Source: Clarireedia homoeocarpa (lineage: Eukaryota > Ascomycota > Leotiomycetes > Helotiales > Rutstroemiaceae). From it: DNA of 64,000 nucleotides. Position 1 is the first letter of the stretch. Each line of letters begins with the position of its first letter. This document shows, in pieces, positions 45,104 to 57,600 of the stretch. The notes under the pieces were generated by a model that saw nothing but the letters and a program-made list of their open reading frames with translations, was not told the DNA's origin and searched no databases. The translations under genes and the position numbers were made by a program. The stretch covers positions 372,001-436,000 of the forward strand of contig LNKV01000006.1 of NCBI GenBank assembly GCA_001465935.1. The letters are read 5' to 3'.

Positions 45104-46657
45104 CTACATCTTCCTCTCAATATCAACATCCACAGCCACCTCCGCAATTCCCTCCCTCTGCGTTTCTACCCGCTCAACCCCCTCCTCCATCCTCCTCCTA
45201 TCCTTCCTCCTCAACCACCAAACTAGAATCGTCGTCCACACCCCCATCGCCACACTAACCCCAATCATAGCCCATATACCCTTCCGAAACCTTGGTGCAT
45301 CGCTCGCCCCATAGAACAGCAAACTCCACCACGCATTCACGGCATTGCTGCCACAATTCATACTTGCAATCACCAGCGCTCTGAAGCCATCATCCTCCCA
45401 CCTCAACGCATCATTTGCCCATGCGAAGAACGTTGCTTGACACGCATACACACTCCCGGCCCAATAATACGCTCCAAATATCTCTGGCACCGATGCCGAA
45501 GGGTTGAGTATCATAGCCGAAGTGGCGATTCCTGTAAGTGCGATGAAGTAGGCGACGAGATATCGTTTTCCAGACAGGAAGTCGGTGAGAGTGGCCCAGA
45601 AAAGAGTCGATAGGATGCCGACGGCCGGGACGCCAGTGGGATAGTCGTTGAGTTGGGAGACGGTGTACTTGTTGGTGGATTTCATGTATAGGGAAAGCAA
45701 GGAGTTGGAGGAGAAGGACTCGGTTTCGCCGGCGATGATCCAGAGTATCACGAAGCCGTACCAGTAGAAAGAGGTGAGGATGCGTTTGAGAAAGGAGAGG
45801 TTGAATACATGATTTGATGGGATTGGGGGGACACGGGAGATGGCGAGGGTGCGCTCGGTAGGAGTGAGGTAGAAAGAGCGTGTTGTGGTAGGGGTGTCAG
45901 GGAAGAGGAGGAAACCGTATAGAGCGACCGGGAGAGTCATCAGCCCGTCGATGATGAAGAGCCAGCGCCATCCGCTGAGACCTTTCACGCCATTGAGAGA
46001 GGAATGAATGCCGGTCTGGATGAAGCCGCCGAACATGGTACCGGCCAGACCGGAAGAGGTGAAGATACCGCTCCGTTTTCCGAGTTCCCGCGAAGTGTAC
46101 CATGACCCGAGAATGTAGTGCGTACCCACAAACGTGGTTGACTCAGCAAGGCCCTGGAAAAAGCGGATGGCCATGATATCTCTAGGGTGCTGCGCAGATG
46201 CAGTGATCATAGTCAGGCAGCCCCATAGGACCATCATCGAGGGGAAGAAGATGCGGGGTTTGATGTAGTAGAGAGCAAGATTGCTCGGAACTTGTCCAAT
46301 GATGTATCTGGCGCACGGTGAGAATGCGTATCCCTGAATCGCTAGGCACAGAGAACTCACCCTACGGTAAACACGGTGTTAATTAGGTTATATTGCTTTC
46401 CAACAAATCCTAGTTCCTCTTTCATTCCGCTCACGTAGGCATTGGCTAAATTGGACCTATCAAGATAGTTCATGAAGTATGATAAACAACAGAAGGTCAA
46501 AATGAAGAAGTCTAGAGGTCATCAATATTGGTTCACTATTGGGAGGAAACATATGGCGTTTGAAAGCAATTGGCTGACCTAATTTCTGCACCAGCTTTCG
46601 CTCCCCTGGATGCTCATAGGGATTTGAAAGATAGTTCTTAACACGTGATAGTGCCAT
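45104..46657 (-). CDS. MFS transporter of the allantoate permease (Dal5/ACS) family
   Basis: Exons 46579-46657, 46361-46511 and 45104-46307 (1434 nt) encode 477 residues. The hallmark of the anion:cation symporter family is present in exon 2 (YFMNYLDRSNLANAYVSGM). The first membrane segments and the loop motif follow. GLAESTTFVGTHYILGSWYT and FPDTPTTTRSFYLTPTER form the central part, and a second set of helices is followed by a charged cytosolic tail (WWLRRKDRRRMEEG). Twelve hydrophobic segments are consistent with the length. Such proteins import allantoate, ureidosuccinate, nicotinate, vitamins or small peptides; the substrate cannot be told from sequence. The N-terminus MALSRVKNYLSNPYEHPGER is cytosolic. 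It is on the plasma membrane by family inference. Confidence 0.92.
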
Positions 46658-47900
46658 GATGAACTATCACAAGTTTTGCACGGATGACTAGGTACGGCGG
46701 TAGCAAGCAATGCAACGTCTTGATAGTAGGTTTCCTCGTTTCATGTATGAGGTCTTTTTCATCCATCTATTTCATGCCACGATATCCTTCCCCGCGAGTA
46801 GTCTGGAACCCCACCTTGAGCTGATAACGGTTCTGGCGAAGCACGGAAGTTAGATTGGACGAAAATGATATCTGCATGGAATGGTCAGAAGCATGAATCA
46901 GAGATGTAACCTCAGCTGATGGCAGCAGGAGATGATAGAATGAGTATGTGAAGAAAAGACATTATTGCGAGAAGTGGTTATAACTTTGTGATTTGTACCC
47001 CACCCCGCGCTAGATATGGCTGCCGATCAAGTAATCGACTTTGTCCGATCTTTTCCCGAATAGTTACAGTATATCTCCAGTACAAAGTCAAGAGATAGGT
47101 TGAATATCGGAGACAGCATTTCGTCTTGAAAATGGGCTGGACTTTGGACGTCGGTATAGTTGTAGAGATAGGCTCGGATAGCTTTGCTGCTTTCGTCAAG
47201 GGAAAAGGGAAGGTCAACTTCATGATACGCATAGACGAACCCCTGCTTCATGGCATTTCGCTTCGGCAGAGAGCTACAGGATGTAGCAGTAGCAAAAGGA
47301 CGGTTCTCCAATCGTAGGTTGTGTAACCCCCCCGTTTGTTAGCGAGATAGCGATCGAGATAATCGTCGAAGTCGAGAAATGCCGGGCAAGGGTATTAGCC
47401 AGATGTCCTACTGACAAGAACAAACGTAAGCAAACAACTCATAGCCAACTTCTGAGCTCCTTCCAGTCAGGTCCTAACTTCATAATTATTCAAGGCTGGA
47501 GCGGAATTTCCAGGTAATGTGAGGCTTTTTATTTTGGTCAAGTCAGGATGCGCCATCAAATCAAGAGTATGACAGAACTCCGGATGGAGACAAATCCCCC
47601 AAGAAAAGTCGGGCCTTGGAATTGGCCGAGGACTTTGGGCTTCTGCCGTCCAATCGTGCCAACCGATTCCAGAAACTCTATACAAATACGAGTTTTCCCG
47701 GCTCAGACGACCTTTTCATGTCGGGCAAAGATATCTGATTTGACAAAGGGGAAAAGAGACACAAGAAGATAAATGATAAATCTTACGATACCACAACCAC
47801 ATTCCAGCCACACTTGACTCAGCCACCAACGAACAGCTGGTTGTGCCACGACTTCAGTCAATGTTTCGTCGGAAGCGTGGAGAAGACTATTTGAGGGATC

Positions 47901-48101
47901 TTACCAGCTCAACGGATACTTGCGATTTAAAGCATCTGATAGGGAGTAGAAAGGCGCGATGCACACACCGCAGGTATCGCAAATCAGTAGATCAACAGCC
48001 TTATGTATGATATCTGCGGTGCTTCCGGGAACAAGCAGAAAGGATGAAGCTACGACGAAAAGCCGAGAGGCGAAGCGGATCAAAGCGTTGCTGTGCTTCA
48101 T
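47901..48101 (-). CDS. Possible small secreted protein exon
   Basis: The ATG at 48101 opens a frame with an N-terminal hydrophobic stretch, FASRLFVVASSFLLVPGSTA, that looks like a signal peptide. HKAVDLLICDTCGVCIAPFY follows. The frame stops at 47901 right after a GTAAGA donor-like site. Downstream (about 47840-47780) the minus strand shows another coding-like piece, VAQPAVRWWLSQVWLECGCG, followed by GTAAGA. The two pieces do not join in phase by the sites I can see. The identity is unknown; it may be chance. Confidence 0.25.
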   Translation of the reverse strand: MKHSNALIRFASRLFVVASSFLLVPGSTADIIHKAVDLLICDTCGVCIAPFYSLSDALNRKYPLSW

Positions 48102-48332
48102 GATTTCGGAGCGGTAAGATGAGGTAAGGCGAATGAAGCAGGTTGCGGAAGAAAAGGGACTTTTCGACGGCTATTCTCTGCATTCCGTGTGTGCTCTAGT
48201 CTTGCTTTGCCAATGATTCAATGGTGCAGTATGGTGCGTAAACAGATCATGTTTCCAGGGAATGATCCTTTCGGGTGCATTAGAGCCTAACAACTGTTAC
48301 TTCCACCAAAAGCTCGACGACACGATAGCTGA

Positions 48333-48362
48333 TGGAGTCGAACGGAGTCGAACGGAGTCGAA
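48333..48362. repeat. 10-bp tandem repeat (GAGTCGAACG)
   Basis: The words GAGTCGAACG GAGTCGAACG GAGTCGAAAG occur in direct succession, with the third copy carrying one change. Confidence 0.85.
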
Positions 48363-48702
48363 AGTGGATGAGAATTTCTGGTGGAAGAGCATCCTATTCG
48401 TTCTCTCTTCGGGATAACCACCGAGGCAATGCAGCTTTTGCTATGCACATGCAGCACTACCAGAACTAAGCAGCATATGGAAATCACCAAGTTTTCTTTT
48501 TATGGAAAATTCTCGCTTGAGATCTTTGTCTTTTAGGTTGTTCTGTCTCTCTTCCACTCCGAGACTTAGGGTTTGTTTGTTGTCCTTGGACCATCTCAGC
48601 CAATCATCTGGGTACAGTATCACGATGGTTAAGTTGGGGCACCTGCGGTTCTTGAGATTTTGTGGTTTTTGTGGTCTCAAGCGCCAATGAAAGGGATCGA
48701 TG

Positions 48703-48787
48703 AGATGGTGATGAAGGGGTGGTGAAGGGGTGGGTGATGAAGGGGTGATGGTGATGAAGGGGTGATGAAAGGGGTCATGAAGGGGTT
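48703..48787. repeat. Minisatellite of GATGAAGGGGT words
   Basis: The word GATGAAGGGGT or GGTGAAGGGGT recurs about seven times with small spacing changes. Confidence 0.85.
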
Positions 48788-49060
48788 TTCTCGTTTAGAC
48801 AATGATGGAGCTTCGGCCTGAACGATCAAATCTTCATCGACTGCCCATGGATCCTGTCGACATCCTGGGTGGCCACGGAGAGATATAAGTGAAATCCATC
48901 CTATCGTTGCTGTCGGCTGCCCTGCATCCCCTGTCGCTTTCCACTTTCTTACCCTTCATCCCCACCCGATTGATGTTCCCTTCCCCGAGTCCGAATCGAT
49001 GGAGACTGCATCGTGTACATGTACTTGGTTGTACATAGCAATTAGCACGGCATACACCTA

Positions 49061-49126
49061 CTTGTGCCGTATCAGTACTATGACTTGTGCCGTATCAGTA
49101 CTATTCCTTATGCCGCATCAGTACTT
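49061..49126. repeat. About 22-bp tandem repeat (TTGTGCCGTATCAGTACTA)
   Basis: Three head-to-tail copies, the last diverged (TTATGCCGCATCAGTACTT). Confidence 0.85.
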
Positions 49127-49490
49127 TCGTACTATTACTTTATGAGAATCTATTCCGCCATCGAAACCAACATAAGAGCAGCGTAACGCATACATCTTCC
49201 CTGCCTCCTTTTTTTCACTTGGATTCTTTTCCGACGTTTACCTTTGCTTCTTCGACTCTTTTCTTCCCCCCGCGGTCCACAACTCTCACCGCAATTTTTG
49301 GCGGTAAAGGGAGCTCCCTTGTTCAATTCTCTCAATTCTCTCAAAACAGTCACTCCTCTTCTCAAAGTCACTTATACCCACACATCTCGACATCTTACTG
49401 AAGCTGGACTTGGTTTGATCTCACCGTTCGTTAACGATATTTCCCAATTTTTCCAATATTTCCAATTGTATCACCGCCCATACGTTCAAA

Positions 49491-51431
49491 ATGCCTCCTC
49501 CCGTCACTGAGACAGTCACAATTATCAATAAGTCGGGGAAAGTAGTAAGCACGGTAAGTTATGCGCTTCCGAAGTTTTACCCCGATCCCATCAAATCTCC
49601 TATCGCGGATAACCCCTCATCACTTGCACCATAGCTCCCAGCAGCTCCGACACCACAATACTAATAATTGTCTACGCAGGGAAAACAACTCATCAACATC
49701 TTCAAGAATGCCAAGAATGCATATGACGATAAGAAGAACGAATTGAAGGAAGAACATTATGCACGAATCGAAGCAAGGACACAGCGAGCACAGCGAGCAC
49801 AACAAAGACTCACCGAAGCGCGATATGAAATACGAGACCCTTACCCACCGGAGCAATTGGAATACCGCGAGGCCGGAGACGCACAATCAGTAGCATCCTC
49901 AAAGCGATCGCATAGATCTCATCGCTCCCACCGTTCCCACCGTTCCCGTCCTCCTCTCACCAACAACGACGTCTCACAGTATGAGGATTCACAAAGCTTA
50001 GCTAGCGGACGATCGCACCGTTCGAAGAGAAGAGGTTCACACCATGGCGCACGTAGTCAAGCACCGACACAGTATGAAGCGGGGGAAGGAGAAGACTATT
50101 ATGATGAGGAGTTTCCCAATTACCGACCTCCATTTGCACAGACAGAAATCACCGGCATCACCGGCATCAGTCGCAGACATACCAATCTCGAAGATTACGA
50201 CCTACCGGAACCGGGCATGCTCGTACGCAGGGAGACGGCGCCTGCGGACTACCCATCCGATTTCCGCCCTGCGTTCACTGAGGTGCAATATTCAGAAGAA
50301 CAAAATGCTGTTGTTCCAAGAGCGAATTCATTACCAGATACTCATGATCAGAATATTGACATGAACCTTGCATATGGAGATCTCCCAGCACATTTCGAGC
50401 CCGAGGAGCTGCCGCCGCAAAGAGATGAAGCTTACAAGGCGGAATTGGATGCTACCTTGACTAAATTGGATAACCTTCTGATCGAAGCACAATGTCTACA
50501 CCATACCGCCACCACAATCATGACCAATCTCCAAGCTAATCCCGAAGCCATGGCAGCCGTTGCTCTAACCCTCGCCGAATTATCAAATCTTCTCACCAAA
50601 ATGACACCCAACATAATCCCCATCCTTAAAGCCAGCTCCCCCGCTATCTTCGCTCTTCTCGCCTCCCCTCAATTCCTCATCGCTGGCGGTGTTGCTCTCG
50701 GCGTAACAGTGGTCATGTTTGGCGGTTTCAAGATCATCAAGAAACTCTCCACCGCCCCCGAAGAGAAGCGCATGGAAGCACCCATAGCAATGGCCATGCC
50801 TGCCAGTCCAATGGCCCCAATGACCCCGATCACCCCTGCTTACATGGAGCCTGCGGAGACGGCCCCACAAGAAGCCTTCGAATACGATGGCGAACTCAGC
50901 AGCATCGAGAACTGGCGTCGCGGTATCGCCGAGGCGGAGCTCGAGAGCGTCGGCACAAGTATCGATGGTGAATACGTCACTCCAGAGGTAGCCAGGCGAA
51001 AGAGTCACTCGGAACGTATTCGCCAACGCGCGATGGAGGAACGTGGTGATGATGAACGATACGATGATGATGAGACGCGCACGCAGGCGAGCCGTAAATC
51101 CCGGTCCTCGCACCGCTCGAAGACGTTCCCGATTCGCAGCCGTTCGCCGGTAGAGGATAGTGTAGCAGGTGATTCGGTTAGGAGTGGGAAGACAAGTAAG
51201 TCACGGAAGTCAAAGAAGTCAAGGTCTGAGAAGGCAGAGACGGAGGTGATCATGGAAGAGAAGGAACTCCCTGTAGCCGAAGAGAAGAAGAAAAAGAAGA
51301 CTCCGTTGTCGCTATTTAGATCGAAGACGGAGAAGTTGAGGAGCTCTTCAGAGAAGGAAAAGGAAAAGGAGAAGGGAAAGGAAAAGGAAGGGAAGAAAGG
51401 TGGGCATCATCCTTTGTACATTGAGTTGTGA
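49491..51431 (+). CDS. Fungal protein with Ser-His-Arg repeats and one membrane helix
   Basis: Exons 49491-49553 and 49680-51431 encode 604 residues. The N-terminus is MPPPVTETVTIINKSGKVVS, then GKQLINIFKNAKNAYDDKK, a charged helix. A basic run of four SHR units (SHRSHRSHRSHRSR) lies at about 101-114, with SHRSKRRGSHHG after it. The conserved core includes LPDTHDQNIDMNLAYGDLP, a helical domain, and a membrane segment with SPQFLIAGGVALGVTVVMFG (about 365-385). The C-terminal third is again repetitive and basic (RKSRSSHRSKTF; EKEKEKEKGKEKEGKKGG). I recognise the core as common in filamentous ascomycetes but know no function. The basic, Ser-rich tails suggest phosphorylation and membrane or cytoskeletal attachment; this is inference. 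Confidence 0.8.
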
Positions 51432-52182
51432 ACTGTGAGCGCATGGTGATGATTTTTGGGGGTGGCCTTCAGATTGGATTATACGATTGAGGATGGTGGT
51501 GCATGTTGGGTGGCAGCGATCGAACTTTTCATCTCTTTTTTTTTCTCTCTCTATGGGTTTAAACTGGGTTGGTGCTTGGGTTTAATAAATGGATAACAGA
51601 GATGATTGGTATGACGGACGCTGGGAGATGGATGACCAGGGACGACAGGTACTGGGCGGGTCAATCGGATCGATGTTATGATGATGGAAAAATCAAATAT
51701 GTGTATATGAGTTATATGAACGAGCCTTCAAAAAAGAGAATGAAAAATTGGAGTTACATGGAAATGTTTTGAATGCTATGTGAATTGAAACCCCCTTTTG
51801 GAGAAGAATCCGCTGCTTTTATTGTCGATCATGGCGATTCTCTAGAAGAACGTTTCTGCTTTTTGGTAAGTAAACATGGTACAGTAGTCAAGCATATGTA
51901 TGTATGTATGTATAGTCCAACATCACATCACACAATCAATAAATCCCCCCCTCCGTCCCTCCCTCCCTCCAAACTACATCCCAACAGCCGCGCACTAACT
52001 TACTCTACTATAAATCCGCTTTCTTTCCAAAGCCTTTCCAAAAGGAAAACATAGCAAGTCGAAACGCAATAAAACCTAACACAAATAGATAGATAGATAG
52101 TGAATGGAGTTAGTCGAGTACTGTACTGTAAGGAATTTAAGTTACCGAATACTGTATGTATGTATCTGACGGTAACTTAGAG

Positions 52183-52230
52183 TGGATGGATGGATGGATG
52201 GATGGATGGATGGATGGGTGGGTGGGTGGG
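52183..52230. repeat. (TGGA)n followed by (GGGT)n microsatellite
   Basis: About eight TGGA units run into about four GGGT units without interruption. Confidence 0.9.
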
Positions 52231-52325
52231 TTTCGGTGGGGTGGATTTTGAGGAATGCGGGGGGGAGGAAGTGTGTGAATGGGCTGGCTGGGCTGTATAG
52301 TACAGTAGAGTAGGAATTGGTTCGG

Positions 52326-52370
52326 GGTGGAGATGGAGGTGGAGGTGGAGGTGGAGGGTGGAGGTGGAGT
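52326..52370. repeat. (GGAGGT)n microsatellite
   Basis: A purine-rich array of GGAGGT units with single changes. A GGGAT array follows at about 52425-52444. Confidence 0.85.
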
Positions 52371-52707
52371 TGATGACTGGGTGGGTGGTGAAGGTTGGGT
52401 TGTTTTGTGTATAGATGGTGAGGTGGGATGGGATGGGATGGGATAGAGAGATGGTTTCGATGTCAGAAAGGAAAGGGGTTCGTTCCGCTACTTTCACGTA
52501 GAAGCGAGAATTCTTGGCATGATATTATTACATTAAGCTGCCTTTAGAGCTGGAGGAGCTTGTTTATATCAGTTTTATTAGTAGTGCTGCGTATATATAT
52601 TCGTGATCCATTGGTCCTATGCAGCTCAGTCGAATAACCACATTGGAGCTGTTCCAGCTTAGTTCAACTCCGAAAAATACAGCTCCCCCTCTCCTCACCC
52701 TCCCCGT

Positions 52708-53839
52708 TCACGGCAAAAGCATAGCCCCAACCCCCAGCGCTGCCGGAATGGCAAAATTTGTAATCTGCGGCATAAACCTATCCACACCAGCCTTACTCGT
52801 GCTCGTGCTCGTGCGCGTACTCGACGCCGTCGGACTTGCCGTCCTTGAACTACTAACCGCAATACTCATCTGCACATCCCTAATCTCCAACTGCACCGGC
52901 TCCGTCGCGTGCACCGTCTCGGAACCGAACTGTATCAACCCGAGATACATATCATCCGTCACATTTCCAATCCTAATAAGTTCAGTGACCAATTCAAAGA
53001 CGTCTGCGTCTACGCTTTCCTGATATACAGTAGGGACCCAAGAAAACACCAATTGTTTCTGGCCTTGCTGGTTGCGGCCGGCGAATAATTGGTACTCGAC
53101 GCCGTTGAGGGTGTAGGTTGGTGCGTCGGTGGAAGGGGTGTGGTAGCCGATGGGCCAGACGCCGCCCCAGACGGATTGCCAGACCATGATTTCGTGCGAG
53201 GCGGCGGATGCGTTGGTGGAAGTCACCTCGTTGGAGTCGAGGAACATGTCAAGGGCGATGTCGGCTTTGCATACGATGGCGGCGAGTGCGGTGGTGGTGT
53301 TAGCGGGAGTGGGGTCGGATACGGGATACATGGACCAAGAGGCGCTGAGATGGAAAGACTGGATGTTTGAGAGGGTGGTGGGGAGTTGAATAGATTCATA
53401 GCCGACATTGGGGAAAGCGTGCACCTTTCATTTGTTAGATGATGGTTTTGTATGTAGAAGATGACAGTGATGAGATAGCATGGTATGATAATGAACTTAC
53501 ATATTCAATATTCTTCTCCCATTCCCACGTAGCATTGAAACTTGCGCCATTATCATCCGCTAGCAGGACCTGCAGGAACCCTTACATTAGTCTCTTGTTA
53601 TCATCCTGCATCGAGGCCATAATCAATGCCAAGACTTCCCATTAACATACCGTCATGTTCTGACTTCCGCTCCCATCATCGCCCCATTTATTTGAGCCAT
53701 AAAGATAAATCCCCGAATCCGTCAACGCACCACCATACTGCTCATTCAGATCCTCAAACTTGTCCTTGCAGGTAACACCTTTCAAGAAGAGGAGCCACAG
53801 CCACGTAATCGCACTCGCACTCAACCAGCACGCAAACAT
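52708..53839 (-). CDS. GH12 endoglucanase/xyloglucanase with Ser/Thr tail and GPI-like end
   Basis: Exons 53651-53839, 53501-53569 and 52708-53424 (975 nt) encode 324 residues. After a hydrophobic N-terminus (SASAITWLWLLFLKGVTC) come EQYGGALTDSGIYLYGSNKW, FNATWEWE and SIQLPTTLSNIQSFHLSASW. The nucleophile motif is ASHEIMVWQSVWGG (Glu at about 164) and the acid/base motif is LIQFGSETVHA (Glu at about 255). Both are typical of glycoside hydrolase family 12, which cleaves beta-1,4-glucan or xyloglucan. A Ser/Thr-rich linker (SSSRTASPTASSTRTSTSTS) and a short hydrophobic end (ITNFAIPAALGVGAMLLP) suggest GPI anchoring to wall or membrane. Upstream of the chosen ATG the frame stays open with a basic stretch (HHITRKKHLRKRSFI) but has no ATG, so a 5' exon is possible. 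Confidence 0.87.
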
Positions 53840-54673
53840 AATGAAAGAACGTTTGCGGAGGTGCTTCTTGCGGGTGATGTGATGTCTGGGAGGGCTGTAT
53901 GATATTTATTGGAAATGCCTCGACGCGCACCCATGGCTTCCGATTTCTTATGGGGCTTTACGAGCAGATCCATTTCGGTGGTGTCTGTCATCGAATGATA
54001 ACATTGCCAACTGCTAGCCTTAACCTTGATAGTGAGGCAATTTTCTGTGTTCCTCTAAGAACAACCATTAGACTTTGGAATACGAAATTGAGTGGGTCAT
54101 TGGCACAGACATGGATGAACATTGCGTGGCGGGCATCATCCATCGTATTTCAGCTCCACTTCCTCCAGGAATACTAGTCTCAAGGATAAATAAGTGTAGT
54201 CCCTGTTCTCGTACCTTCTATATATCAACCAATCAGCTCGCCGATATAGCTTCTTTGTGTTATTTGACTGGCTTAACATTTAGATCGTGGAGCGATAGGG
54301 ATTACACTTATTTATCCTTGGGACCAAGTGGAATCATATCACGTGGTTGAGACAATCCATATCTTAATGCTGTAGCTTGGTGACGTGCAAGACGTTATCC
54401 GGAGATGGAGGACCTTTCATAGAGTACCGATGTTGGAAAAAGTGGTGGTTCTTAACATCTGTGAAGTCGTAAGACAACCACGAATCGGAGACGGCTACAA
54501 CATCAAGATGGAATATTCCATATGATAAAAGACGACAAATATACCTCCATCGAATGATAATACCTGGGATGAACAACTCTTTACGAGAGAGAAAGTGCTT
54601 CAACAGCGTTCAAAGTAAGAGAAAACTAAACTGACACTGTCGTTGACGAGGGATAACGACGAGTCGATTGCAT
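53840..54673. other. Intergenic; may hold a 5' exon of the GH12 gene
   Basis: The minus-strand frame continues open for about 18 codons above 53839 and meets a CATACAG acceptor near 53895. No matching first exon was identified. The rest has no supported gene. Confidence 0.4.
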
Positions 54674-57600
54674 CTATGTTGGCTCATCTACTTCCCAGAT
54701 GATTCCCTCAACAATTTTTCGGTCTTCTGAGCTATGAATCGTTTTCTTCGAGGGCCTGTGGACCAACTTCAAAGTTGTTGAATGCGTCTCATCCAACGAT
54801 GCGGATATGACGGTGGTGGGCGTTACATCCAGTGCCGGTGCCTCGGAATCCCCATCGATAAATGTATCCGCTTCAGATTGATTACCAAACTCTCTCTCAG
54901 AAGCTTGAGCAAATACCTCAGCACCGAGAGCGCCATCAATAGATTCTTTTATCAGACCTGCAAGACCAATGTATCCGTTTTGTATAGCGATACCTGCTGC
55001 TGTGTGGCCGAAGTCATCTTCCGCAAGAACATCTACATCAGCACGTAGGAGTGCCTTCACTGCTTCATCGTTTCCAAGCACACAAGCTATATGCAAGACT
55101 GTTTGTCCATACTGCAATCTTTGCGTGGTGTCTACCCCAGCATGAAGTAAAAGCTTCACTGCCACAGTGTTCTTAGATCGAACGGCTATAGCAAGTGGCG
55201 TAAGCTTCATATCATTCAGTGTCTCTAGATCGGACTGGTACGCTTCCTTCCAAATTAATTCCATCAGCTCAATGAGAGCAAGTGGGTTGTGGTTACCGGA
55301 AAGCAAGTGCATTTTTGTATTGCCTCCTTGATGGTTTGTGAAAATATTGTCTTCAGAGACAGCACTATCCTCAGATACAACACTGCCTTCAGACACAACA
55401 CTGCCTTCAGACACAACACTGCCTTCAGACACAACACTGCCTTCAGACATCCGATTGCCTTCGGACCCTTCTGAATACTTCCTCGCACAGAAGTCGTCGA
55501 TCCAATCGTTGACGATGTAGTCATGGACCATTGATCTGTACGTACCCCCATAGTCAAGAATCCTGGAAATGGTGAGTTTAAGAACTTCGACAGACATTCC
55601 GTGCTTTCCTGCAGCTTGTAGTAGTTTTAGCGGTAAATCCGGGGACCGCCTAAAAATTTCAAGTATATTGATAGCATCCCACATCTTACGAATCATCGAT
55701 AATTTGTGTGGAGCTGTCATAATTTGTAGTGAGTGCCGGCCATCAGAGTCCACATTGTCGAAATCAGTTCCTTGGCTCAGCAAAAGGTCAAAGAGGATAG
55801 TGTCCTGGAGGCATGATTCATTTGCATCGTCCAAGAAGATATGAAGGATGCTATTTTTGTTTGGTCCAACCCAATTGAAATCAACTTCCACGCCGTTGCG
55901 GAGGAAAAATGAAACGAGCTGAAGCTGGTTCTCTATCATAAGTTCGAAAACAGCAGGCTCAACGTAAGAGACCAGATCCCTCGCCGAGATTCGAACTGCA
56001 AGCGAAAGCTGTTTGAACATTTTTTCTGCTTGAGATATATCTTCTTCGAATCTTTCTAGTTCCAACAGCCCAGGTGAAATGCTATCTAGGATCTCTCCAT
56101 CGGGTCCAAGGAATATATTTTTGTACTGTAGAGCAGAGAAAAACCCCGGTACGTAACGAGAGCCGTAAGCAATGTGAAAGAACGACACCAGGTCATCTGT
56201 AGATGGGATGAAATATACTAGTTCGGTGGTAGCTAGTATGAAAAGTATGGGAAATGCGTCCTTAGAAACAATTTTAAAATCTGTTTTTATGGCCCAATCC
56301 AGAATCATTTCCGAGAGGGTTATATCGAACTGTGCCAACACGAAAAGAGCGCCCTCTTTGGAAATCCATACGTTAGCAACCAAAAGCTCGTACACAACAC
56401 CATCTTCGTAATAGCTTTTGATACAATCATTCAGAGCATGAAGAAAAGCTGTGCATGTCCAGTTCGGGTCAATTTTTGTTTTAAGATCAGCACCTGCCGC
56501 TACCAGCAATTTTACCACTTCATTAATTTCTTTTTGACCTTCGAATAACACCAATTTGTCACCATGTTCGACCGGGAAAGTAGCAGTTGTCAGTGCGCAA
56601 CACATTGGTGTGCCAGCAAGACTTTGCTCATTAACGTCCGCACCTCTTCCCCAAATGAGAGATTTGCAGGCATTGGACAGCGCGAACATTGACGCCCAAT
56701 GCAGAGCGGAGAGTGTTTTTAATAGTGTCTCTGTAGTTGGCATAATATCCTGGGGTCCGAGAAAGTGATTTGTGCCGTTCCACAGATCAAGTTGGCACTT
56801 TTCTAACTTCCACAAAGACTCGGAAGCGTTTTGGTCAAGAAATCCTAGGGTCTCTTTTTCAACCTTATCCCACTGGCTCTGTGAGACATGAGTTTTCCAG
56901 CGCCTTACGGAATATGCTGCCAAGGGATATTTCCATACAAACTTGTTCCAAGAAACCAGAAAGTTATCTGTGTCGAATTGACCAGCGGGGCTTGGCCGGC
57001 CATCAAAATCCACGTATTGTAGAAATGTCATGCAAGTTATGGAGAGCTCTGCATGATCCCCTGATAACTTATATTGAGCAAATTCTGGCTTTTGAAGTGG
57101 ATCGATGGCTAGAAGAAATTCTTTCACCGTGAAGTGCGCGATCTCAAAACCGTCACCATCTTCTTTTTGTCTTATGAGACTGCTGCACCAATGTAGAACT
57201 CGATCTTCTTCTGGCATTGATGACGTTTTGAAAGCTCGGGTACCAGGTCTTACCGCAAGTGCCTGCAGTAATTCTATCGTGCCGAAATTTCGATACTTGA
57301 AGTCCACTTGTTTAATGTCCGATGCCCTACAATAGATACTGTCTTCATAAGAACCACCTGAGTACACAATCCATTGCAAGGCTCGTCTTACAAGAGCTTG
57401 GTTCTCTGGTATGCTCCGGTTAACTCGTTCTAGAATTCGTTCATAGGAGCTAGGCAAATCGGGCGGTAACTTCTGGAGAGCCTCTCGACGGTCATCATCG
57501 GTGCTACACTCACACAGGTAGTCGATCTGACAGGCTACCCATCGGAACCTATGCACAGTTTAAATCAATGCAGGCTGGGAAACAATGGAATAACATACAT

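Larger units (their letters stand above)
46658..49490. other. 2.8-kb spacer with tandem repeats
   Basis: I find no secure gene. It contains a threefold GAGTCGAACG repeat at about 48333-48362, and a GGTGATGAAGGG-type minisatellite at about 48703-48787. A threefold TTGTGCCGTATCAGTACTA repeat lies at about 49061-49126. A possible small secreted-protein start is listed at 47901-48101. CT-rich DNA before 49491 is probably the promoter and leader of the next gene. Confidence 0.5.
51432..52707. other. Intergenic with simple-sequence repeats
   Basis: This spacer lies between convergent genes. It contains TATG repeats near 51897-51912, CCCT near 51955-51970, GATA near 52088-52099, and the TGGA/GGGT and GGAGGT arrays listed separately. 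No gene is supported. Confidence 0.6.

Noticed and set aside
52177..52497. 106-codon frame with HLHLHLHLH peptide
   Set aside because: It is produced by the TGGA, GGGT and GGAGGT microsatellites.
55289..55520. Plus-strand frames over the NLR repeat
   Set aside because: Shadows of the 18-bp repeat in the NLR coding strand.
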